From Candidatus Pelagibacterales bacterium (GTDB lineage Bacteria; Pseudomonadota; Alphaproteobacteria; Rickettsiales; UBA1997), in the NCBI GenBank assembly GCA_016882165.1, contig VHBV01000004.1, forward strand, positions 1 through 22,017: 22,017 nt of DNA, in the 5' to 3' direction. Shown here piece after piece: positions 16,691-22,017 of the stretch. The translations under genes and the position numbers were made by a program. The notes under the pieces were generated by a model. That model did not search any database, was not told the origin of the DNA, and was given only the letters and a program-made list of their open reading frames with translations. How positions within the stretch are numbered: the stretch's first letter is position 1; each line of letters starts with the position of its first letter.

Positions 16691-16728
16691 ATTTTTTAAA
16701 TTAATTAAGTTAAAAGTTTTTAAATTGT

Positions 16729-17484
16729 TTATTTTCCTACAAATCGTGCAAACAAGTAATTTGCAAGCCAACCAACTACAAGTGCAATTATAACAGATAG
16801 CAAACCGTATAAAAATGGCTCTTGATAAGCAAAGTCAAGTATTTGAGCGCTAAAACCAACTTGGTTTACGTAAATAGGAATTGTTTGGAACGAGACAAGG
16901 TTATTATCGTCAAGCAGATAAATTTCAACATTATAGATACCGCGAGCAATATTTTTAGGAAATTTTAGTATCACTTTGAATAAGCTTTCATCTAAAAAAT
17001 CAATTACATTGCCATTTATAGAATATAGTTTTTGTTGCTCAAGATTTGAGACAAATTCCATTTCAAATTCATTTTTATTCTTACGTGATTCTTCATTTCC
17101 AGATACGTAAAACTTCAAGTTCTTTCCTCCTAACTCCAAATCTTTGGCTATATCATTTTCAAGTATTTTGTCACCAGAATTTGAGAAGAAAGAGTAGTAG
17201 CTGTAAGAGTTTTTTAATTTTACTCTGTTGCCATTATGCCAAATTCCTAAAAATTTTTCTTTTTTAGTAATTAAAAAGTTCTTTTTAGGTCCTCGAACTG
17301 CAATTAGAATGTCTCCAGCATCGCCTTTGGCGCCAAATAGTAAGATTTCGGTGCCATTAAATTTTGTATCAATATTTATTTCGTTTGTTGAGATTCCAGA
17401 AATTATAGGTCTTGCTTCTGATTTTTGATTAGCTGCAAAAAGCGTTAAAAATAGAAGAATAAATAGTGTCGAATTTTTTATCAT
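16729..17484 (-). CDS. TIGR02186-type alphaproteobacterial membrane protein
   Basis: The 251-residue product has a signal peptide (about 1-24, cut near SEA), a large periplasmic part, and one C-terminal membrane helix (about 225-247). The segment ISTNEINIDTKFNGTEILLF followed by GAKGDAGDILIAVRGP matches my recollection of the TIGR02186 family of conserved alphaproteobacterial proteins, usually found next to a TauE/SafE permease. Function is not known. Its start overlaps the TauE stop by 4 bases (ATGA), which indicates translational coupling and supports a joint role at the inner membrane. Confidence 0.85.
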   Translation of the reverse strand: MIKNSTLFILLFLTLFAANQKSEARPIISGISTNEINIDTKFNGTEILLFGAKGDAGDILIAVRGPKKNFLITKKEKFLGIWHNGNRVKLKNSYSYYSFFSNSGDKILENDIAKDLELGGKNLKFYVSGNEESRKNKNEFEMEFVSNLEQQKLYSINGNVIDFLDESLFKVILKFPKNIARGIYNVEIYLLDDNNLVSFQTIPIYVNQVGFSAQILDFAYQEPFLYGLLSVIIALVVGWLANYLFARFVGK

Positions 17485-18413
17485 TGTTTAAGTGCCTCGA
17501 TCAAGAATAGTTCGCTAGGCGAGGTAAATAAGCTTAAAAACATTTTAGCACAAACAAGAAAAATCAGTAAAGCCAAGAAAGATCTCATGCTATCAGCATC
17601 AACTTTTGTTCCTGATCTTGTTCCAAGTTGCGCACCAATTGAAGAGCTTATAATCATCAAGAATCCTAAAACTATATCAACATTGTTATTAGTAACAGCT
17701 TGTAAGAAAGTTGAGTTACTGGCAATAAAAATTATTTGAAAAAGCGAAGTGCCCACAACTACTGTAGATGGCATTCGTAATATATAAATCATTGCAGGAA
17801 TCATAATAAAGCCACCACCAATTCCCATCAAAGCAACTAAAATTCCAATTCCAATACTTAAAATTATGGGAATAAAAACGCTAACTGATATTTCAGATTT
17901 TGGGAAATATATTTGCCAAGGCCATTTATCTAAATGTTCTAAAAACTTTTCCATTTTAGAATTTTGCTTCTTTTCCCAAATAATATTATATTTTTTGGCC
18001 GTGATTGTTTTGATGCCATCAATTAGCATTATTATACTGATTGAACCCAAAAAAACCACATAGACAATATTGATAACAATGTCAATATGGCCAGTCTTTT
18101 GTAAGAAGCGGAATATTGATACACCTAAAGTTGAACCAATAAAACCTCCAATTACTAGAAAAATTCCCATCCTAATATCAACATTGCCACGCTTTAAGTT
18201 GGCTAAAAGTCCAGAAACAGAAGATGCAATAATTTGGTTTGCTGAGGTTGAAACTGCAATTGCTGGAGGAATTCCAATAAACATCAAAAATGGTGTTGCT
18301 AAGAAACCACCACCAATACCAAACATTCCTGCCAAAAAGCCAGTCAAAAGACCGAGCAGCAAAATTAATATGATATTTACTGGAATTTCGGCAATTGGTA
18401 AATAGATTTGCAT
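17481..18413 (-). CDS. TauE/SafE-family sulfite/anion exporter permease
   Basis: An inner-membrane permease of the TSUP group, whose members export sulfite, sulfoacetate or related anions. The 310 residues show the two-fold repeat of the family: FGIGGGFLATPFLMFIGIPP near the N-terminus and MGIGGGFIMIPAMIYILRMP in the second half, each followed by a small polar VSTS or VGTS segment, with about eight membrane helices overall. The substrate cannot be read from the sequence. It is coupled to the TIGR02186 gene by a 4-base overlap and separated from ygfZ upstream by a palindromic repeat. Confidence 0.9.
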   Translation of the reverse strand: MQIYLPIAEIPVNIILILLLGLLTGFLAGMFGIGGGFLATPFLMFIGIPPAIAVSTSANQIIASSVSGLLANLKRGNVDIRMGIFLVIGGFIGSTLGVSIFRFLQKTGHIDIVINIVYVVFLGSISIIMLIDGIKTITAKKYNIIWEKKQNSKMEKFLEHLDKWPWQIYFPKSEISVSVFIPIILSIGIGILVALMGIGGGFIMIPAMIYILRMPSTVVVGTSLFQIIFIASNSTFLQAVTNNNVDIVLGFLMIISSSIGAQLGTRSGTKVDADSMRSFLALLIFLVCAKMFLSLFTSPSELFLIEALKQ

Positions 18414-18465
18414 TAACTGATTATGCTAATTTTGTTTTGATAATTACTTATTTTATCACAACACA

Positions 18466-18553
18466 CTGTCATCCTGAACATGAGTGAAGGATCTCAGGAG
18501 TTAGACTCTGCGGCTAAAATCCTGTCATCCTTCACTTATGTTCAGGATGACAG
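18466..18553. repeat. Full-length palindromic repeat between ygfZ and the TauE gene
   Basis: The arms at about 18466-18499 and 18520-18553 are inverted copies with three mismatches; the outer 16 bases (CTGTCATCCTGAACAT) pair perfectly. The core differs from the 14565 copy: GAACATGAGTGAAGGATC replaces GAGCGTTAGCGAAGGATC, with matching changes in both arms, so pairing is largely preserved despite divergence. Total length is 88 bases, equal to the other full copy. It ends 6 bases from the ygfZ stop. Confidence 0.92.
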
Positions 18554-18559
18554 AACTTG

Positions 18560-19372
18560 CTATAAAACGATACTTACCTTATTTTTTTCTAATTCTAATT
18601 TATCAATATTTTCTGCAAAATTTTCCAACCTGATTAAAGCCAAAGCATGCAGTTTATTTTGATAAAACAACGAAGACAAAACTATTCCAACAGATTTTCC
18701 TTCGCAAGAAATTTCCTGATTTTTTTCAACTTCTGCCAAATTTTCTATTGTGATGTGGCAAAGTTTTTTACGAATTTCTCCTCTATAATGAGTTCTGGCG
18801 GTTAATTCTTGTCCAACATAACAGCCTTTTTCGTAGTCAATTGCATTTAAATTGTCAAAATTAAATTCCAAAATAAATGATTTATCAAAAGTTAAATCAA
18901 GTTCACTTTCGGCAATTTTATTACTTATTCTAACAAAATCGTAATTTAATCTTTCTGCTGAAAAATCAGAAGTTAGGTTTTTAAAATAAATTCTTTTTCC
19001 CAAAGATTTATGGCGAGGATCATTGAAAATGAAATTTACTTTGCTTTCATCACCTTCCAAATTTTGTGCAACTTTTAATTCATCATTTTTCAGAATTACA
19101 ACTTTTGAACGCAATTTATAAAAATTCAATTTTTTGATAATTTCGTCTCTTCTTGCTGAAAAACAATCAAGAAAAAGAGTTTCGTTACTTTCAAAAATAA
19201 AGAAATCATATAAAAATTTTCCTTGAGGCGACAGCATAACGCTGTAAAGCAAATTTGTTGAGTTTACTTTTTCAACATTATTAGTTATTAAGCCTTGCAA
19301 GAATTTTTTACGTTCTTCTCCAGATATTTCAATAATAGAGCGATCATTTAGAATGATTGTTTCCATGTTCAA
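18560..19372 (-). CDS. ygfZ: Folate-binding protein YgfZ (iron-sulfur cluster repair)
   Basis: YgfZ uses tetrahydrofolate and helps maintain certain iron-sulfur enzymes. The 270-residue protein has the hallmark KGCYVGQE motif with C184, preceded by the folate-fold segment SGEERKKFLQGLITNNV at the N-terminus. Length is slightly short but within the family range. Two start codons are possible: ATG at 19372 and ATG two codons later at 19366 (METIILNDRS), the second giving the more usual N-terminus. Either way it overlaps the end of the GT61 gene by 20-30 bases, so the two are co-transcribed. Confidence 0.9.
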   Translation of the reverse strand: MNMETIILNDRSIIEISGEERKKFLQGLITNNVEKVNSTNLLYSVMLSPQGKFLYDFFIFESNETLFLDCFSARRDEIIKKLNFYKLRSKVVILKNDELKVAQNLEGDESKVNFIFNDPRHKSLGKRIYFKNLTSDFSAERLNYDFVRISNKIAESELDLTFDKSFILEFNFDNLNAIDYEKGCYVGQELTARTHYRGEIRKKLCHITIENLAEVEKNQEISCEGKSVGIVLSSLFYQNKLHALALIRLENFAENIDKLELEKNKVSIVL

Positions 19373-20393
19373 ACATTAAATTTAAGTTTTCTTCTAATTT
19401 TTTTAAATCAACAACTAAGCTTCCATGGTGAAAATCTTTTACTTTGCTGTTTTCACCAACTTCACATTCTTGATATAAGTAGTTTATATTTAATATCGAA
19501 GATAGTTTGTAGTAATCAGTAAGCAATTTATTATCGTGAGGTTTTGTTGCCATTTCTAATAAATAACTATTTTCTTTCATGAATAAAATATTAGTTAATC
19601 CAGCTTCATGTGGACTTATTAAATATTTTGCTTTTGCACTAATTGCAATTTGTTCATCATAAGAAAAATTATCAATAACCACTTTTTTAAAACCATATTT
19701 TTCAAGAATTTCAGTAAGTTCTTCTTCATTTTCAACAAATCGTAAAACTTGGTTCTGACGTGAAATATATATCTTTTCACCAAAGTCAAAATTGGTTTTT
19801 TTAATATTTCTTGTTAGAACTTCTCTTAATTTGTTAAAAGCGATAGGGTTTTGTTGCGACGTTTCAATTAAAGCCAGCTCTTTAACTTTTATGTTTGATT
19901 TTCTGGGAAGAAATACAATTTTTTCTCTAGAAATTCCCATTTTTTCAAGAGTTGGTAAAACAAATTTATATTTTTTATATTTTTTGGGCAAAACTAACAA
20001 AGAATTATCAGTAAAGTTTTTTTCCTGCAGAATTAGTAACTTTGATAAAGCGAAGATGTGCCAATGATAGTAGTTGCTGGTCCACTCGTCGGTAATTAAG
20101 ATAAACCTTTTTTTACTGAAATTAATTTTTGGGAAAATAAATTTTATAAAGAATTTGTAGCCTTTTTTGTAAAGATTGTAATTGGTGATATTAATACAAC
20201 TTTCTCGATAAATTTTAAAGTAATTAAAAACAACACTATTGGTTGCAACTCTGACATTTTTTAGTAAGTAAAGTTTTGGTTCAAAGTAATTATCTGGAAT
20301 AAGATTTTCAAATATTTTGAATTGAGAATTATTTTCTTTAAAATTAAGAGGTTTTTTGTAGTAAATTGTTAGTGGTGAAAAAATATTTTTCAT
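19344..20393 (-). CDS. GT61-family (DUF563) glycosyltransferase
   Basis: The 349-residue protein fits the GT61/DUF563 family, cytoplasmic sugar transferases often found in surface-polysaccharide loci. Recognisable parts are DEWTSNYYHWHIFALSKLL (about 101-119), KIYISRQNQVLRFVENEEEL near residue 208, and SPHEAGLTNILFM near residue 260. In relatives the last motif usually reads HGAGLTN; here the first Gly is Glu. Donor and acceptor are unknown. The gene is divergent from the GT4 gene at 20455 across a 61-base gap, so the two promoters must sit very close together. Confidence 0.85.
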   Translation of the reverse strand: MKNIFSPLTIYYKKPLNFKENNSQFKIFENLIPDNYFEPKLYLLKNVRVATNSVVFNYFKIYRESCINITNYNLYKKGYKFFIKFIFPKINFSKKRFILITDEWTSNYYHWHIFALSKLLILQEKNFTDNSLLVLPKKYKKYKFVLPTLEKMGISREKIVFLPRKSNIKVKELALIETSQQNPIAFNKLREVLTRNIKKTNFDFGEKIYISRQNQVLRFVENEEELTEILEKYGFKKVVIDNFSYDEQIAISAKAKYLISPHEAGLTNILFMKENSYLLEMATKPHDNKLLTDYYKLSSILNINYLYQECEVGENSKVKDFHHGSLVVDLKKLEENLNLMFEHGNNHSK

Positions 20394-20454
20394 GTTTTAA
20401 AGGTTTTTCATTATTTTTTATAAAAAAATCCAATACGGAATTTAATCTTACATT

Positions 20455-21501
20455 ATGAGAATTATAAATGCAATTCGTGCGCAAAATGTTGGTGGTGTTG
20501 ATCAAGTTTTTCGGAATTATACCCAAGTTCTTTTAGAATCTGGGCATAAAGTTGGTTTACTGATTTCAGAAAACAAAAATTGTGAATATGATTTTTTAGA
20601 GGTTAAAGAAATTTTTAAACTGAAAAATAAAAGCCAAATTGGTGATTTTTTTAATCTTTTAAAGATAGTCATTTTATTTAAACCGGACATAATAATCTGT
20701 CATTCTAATCGTTTAATGAGTTGGATGAAGTTTTTGCGGTTTTTTAATAAAATTGGTTTAACAAAAGCAAAATCGGTTGCTGTAAATCACGGAATTAGTT
20801 TTTCAAAGTCTTTAAATTGCGATTATATAATAAATATCAATAAAGAAATAAATGATTTGGTTGTAAAAGCTGGTTTTAATTCTAATAAATCATTTATTTT
20901 ACCAAATGTTATAGATGTTAACTTACCTTTTATTAAAAAATCTGTAAAAAATGCGCCAGTAATTGGCATTTATGGTAGAATTGAACATAGAAAAGGTTTT
21001 GATCTTTTAATTAAGGCATCTGGAATTTTAGCTCAAAGAAATTATGATTTTAGATTGAAGATTGGTGGTTTTGAAGTGCCTGGTAATTATAATTTGCAAA
21101 CTTTAAAAAATATTGCTGATAAAAATAATATTTTAGAAAAATGCGATTTTGTTGGAGTGGTGAAAAATAAACCGAATTTCTTCAAAGATGTTGATATTTT
21201 TTGTGTTCCATCACGAGAAGAGCCTTTTGGTTTAGTGATTCTTGAGGGTTTTTTGCATTCAACTCTGGTAATTTCATCAAACACAGATGGAGGAAAATTG
21301 CTAATTGAAAATGGTGAAGATGGATTATTATTTAATAATGAAGATGAAAAAGATCTTGCAGCAAAGATTGAACTTGTTTTAAAAAGTTTAGAAGTTTATG
21401 AAAAAATAACTAAAAAAGCTTTTGAAAAGCTTGAAAACAAATATAGCTTAAAAAATCTTAAAAAAGAAATGTCTGAAATTTTACAAGTTATTGCTAGATG
21501 A
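20455..21501 (+). CDS. GT4-family glycosyltransferase
   Basis: The 348-residue protein has the GT-B layout of family GT4: the N-terminal VGGVDQVFRNYTQVLLESGH segment, VAVNHGISFSKS, the donor-domain start IGIYGRIEHRKGFDLLIKA, and the E-x7-E motif with E256 and E264 (EPFGLVILE), followed by NTDGGKLLIENGEDGLLF. It is shorter than the GT4 protein at 6358-7542 and not closely similar to it. It overlaps the next gene by 4 bases (ATGA). With the divergent GT61 gene it may form a small glycan locus; the product is unknown. Confidence 0.92.
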   Translation: MRIINAIRAQNVGGVDQVFRNYTQVLLESGHKVGLLISENKNCEYDFLEVKEIFKLKNKSQIGDFFNLLKIVILFKPDIIICHSNRLMSWMKFLRFFNKIGLTKAKSVAVNHGISFSKSLNCDYIININKEINDLVVKAGFNSNKSFILPNVIDVNLPFIKKSVKNAPVIGIYGRIEHRKGFDLLIKASGILAQRNYDFRLKIGGFEVPGNYNLQTLKNIADKNNILEKCDFVGVVKNKPNFFKDVDIFCVPSREEPFGLVILEGFLHSTLVISSNTDGGKLLIENGEDGLLFNNEDEKDLAAKIELVLKSLEVYEKITKKAFEKLENKYSLKNLKKEMSEILQVIAR

Positions 21502-21827
21502 TAAAAAAATTACTTTTACTAACTTTAATGTTTTTTACTAGCTCGTGCTGGATGATGGCCGAGCCTATGCCACCAAGCTGGAATTGGGGTGCCAAGCCTC
21601 GTCCGCTATCAGGAGTTAGAAATTTTCCATCAACTGAAAGTGAATATGGGAAAGGTTTTAAAGATGGCTGCGGATCGTCTTGGGACGTTGTTACCAAAGG
21701 TTTGCTATCTGACATCAATGAAAAAAAATATGATTTTTTAAGAATGCAAAAAAGTCCAGACTACAACACTGGTTGGTGGGACGGCTATGAACAATGTACT
21801 TATATTGTGGATTGGGATGTGACCTAG
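21498..21827 (+). CDS. Small lipoprotein truncated at its 3' end by an IS
   Basis: The 109-residue product starts with KK and a hydrophobic stretch ending in a weak lipobox, TSSC with C17. The mature part contains GKGFKDGCGSSWDVV and PDYNTGWWDGYEQCTYIVDWD, suggesting a compact fold with conserved Trp, Cys and Gly. I do not recognise the family. Its ATG overlaps the GT4 stop. The last two codons and the TAG stop come from the first bases (TGACCTAG) of the IS end starting at 21820, so the native C-terminus has been replaced. How much was lost cannot be seen without the far side of the IS. Confidence 0.75.
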   Translation: MIKKLLLLTLMFFTSSCWMMAEPMPPSWNWGAKPRPLSGVRNFPSTESEYGKGFKDGCGSSWDVVTKGLLSDINEKKYDFLRMQKSPDYNTGWWDGYEQCTYIVDWDVT

Positions 21828-21867
21828 CCCCCGAAATCACCGCCACTTCAGTGGAGACTTTTTAGGC

Positions 21868-21911
21868 GATTAGTTTTAAATTAGGCGTAAGCCTAATTAT
21901 TAAAACTAATC
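21868..21911 (+). other. Long hairpin with GTAA loop inside the IS, before orfA
   Basis: Left arm 21868-21886 and right arm 21891-21911 pair as 12 base pairs (GATTAGTTTTAA with TTAAAACTAATC), a 2-base TA bulge, and 7 base pairs (ATTAGGC with GCCTAAT), closed by the four-base loop GTAA, a GNRA type. No U-run follows. The orfA ribosome-binding site GGAG (21930-21933) is outside the stem. A role in damping read-in transcription or translation of the transposase is inference. Confidence 0.85.
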
Positions 21912-21940
21912 ATTTAATAATTCTAAATTGGAGTAAAATT

Positions 21941-22017
21941 ATGAGTAAAAATCATTATAGCGAAGCTAAGATTTTGGAAGTGTTGAAGGAATATAATTCT
22001 GGTGTTGGTGCTTTAGA
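21941..22017 (+). CDS. Transposase orfA, N-terminus only (IS3 family)
   Basis: The 25 visible residues MSKNHYSEAKILEVLKEYNS followed by GVGAL match the usual start of IS3-family OrfA, the helix-turn-helix subunit that binds the IS ends (compare the common pattern of a basic start, then S-x-E-x-I-x-x-x-L-K-E). A good Shine-Dalgarno GGAG sits 7 bases before the ATG. The gene is cut by the window end, so completeness and any frameshift into orfB cannot be judged. Confidence 0.75.
   Translation, partial: MSKNHYSEAKILEVLKEYNSGVGAL

Larger units (their letters stand above)
21820..22017 (+). mobile_element. Left end of an IS3-family insertion sequence (runs off the window)
   Basis: The sequence from TGACCTAGCCCCCGAAATCA onward is more GC-rich than its surroundings, begins with the 5' TG typical of IS3-family ends, and resembles the TGACCTGCCCCC ends I recall for the IS407 group. 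About 120 bases inside, an orfA-like transposase starts in the expected orientation. A small palindrome CCACTTCAGTGG (21843-21854) and a large hairpin (21868-21911) lie within. The right end and target duplication are outside the window, so family assignment rests on the tip and the orfA N-terminus only. Confidence 0.75.

Noticed and set aside
16691..16771. Longer N-terminus for the UspA protein from the ATG at 16771
   Set aside because: It overlaps the preceding gene by 43 bases and adds residues unlike any UspA start.
18480..18662. 60-residue plus-strand reading frame starting MSEGSQELD
   Set aside because: It begins inside the palindromic repeat and runs antisense through the end of ygfZ, with no ribosome-binding site or recognisable domain.
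20344..20526. 60-residue minus-strand frame upstream of GT61
   Set aside because: It overlaps both divergent glycosyltransferase genes in other frames and shows no domain or signal.
21494..21718. 74-residue minus-strand frame over the lipoprotein
   Set aside because: It is antisense to a gene with a clear signal and coupled start; no supporting feature.
1..22017. tRNA, rRNA or CRISPR array
   Set aside because: No tRNA-like cloverleaf, rRNA segment or regularly spaced direct repeats were seen in any intergenic gap; the repeats present are inverted and scattered.

Overview
This window is AT-rich bacterial chromosome, almost fully coding, with short intergenic gaps (none longer than about 280 bases). 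The gene content points to an alphaproteobacterium, most likely of the Rickettsiales or a similar host-associated lineage. The evidence is a mitochondrial-NDUFS6-like CHCC zinc-finger protein, a TIGR02186-type membrane protein next to a TauE/SafE permease, a YgfZ protein, strong AT bias, and dispersed GTCATCCTGAGC-type palindromic repeats. The presence of ribD and purA argues against the genus Rickettsia itself. This placement is inference from gene content; no rRNA or tRNA is present to test it.

Layout. Bases 1-4058 hold minus-strand radA and the groES-groEL operon, with a clear terminator after groEL and a likely sigma70 promoter before groES. Bases 4059-5144 (minus) hold two Tyr/Pro/Asn-rich small lipoproteins and glutaredoxin grxC. 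ribD (plus) follows and converges on a minus-strand operon of a CHCC zinc-finger gene, purA and a GT4 glycosyltransferase. dsbD (plus) ends directly against the stop codon of a minus-strand run that reads, in transcription order, murJ, a 23S/tRNA m5U-type methyltransferase, oligoendopeptidase pepF and a small DOT1-like methyltransferase. A second minus-strand run, in transcription order, is GT61 glycosyltransferase, ygfZ, TauE/SafE permease, TIGR02186 membrane protein and a UspA-type protein. The right end, on the plus strand, has a GT4 glycosyltransferase translationally coupled to a small lipoprotein. That lipoprotein is interrupted at its very end by the left end of an IS3-like insertion sequence whose orfA runs off the window.

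Between genes lies a family of short palindromic repeats with TGTCAT...ATGACA ends: two nearly perfect long copies (14565-14652 and 18466-18553) and three decayed or partial copies (111-141, 1674-1750, 3589-3618). All lie outside coding regions, one of them between groES and groEL.

Functional themes are protein folding and thiol-redox balance (GroESL, GrxC, DsbD, YgfZ), cell envelope and glycan building (MurJ, two GT4, one GT61, three lipoproteins) and basic metabolism (RibD, PurA). I do not see a wholly new multi-gene system. The items most worth a second look are the palindromic repeat family, the DOT1-like methyltransferase, the IS insertion that supplies a stop codon to a lipoprotein together with its internal hairpin, and the paired Tyr-rich lipoproteins.
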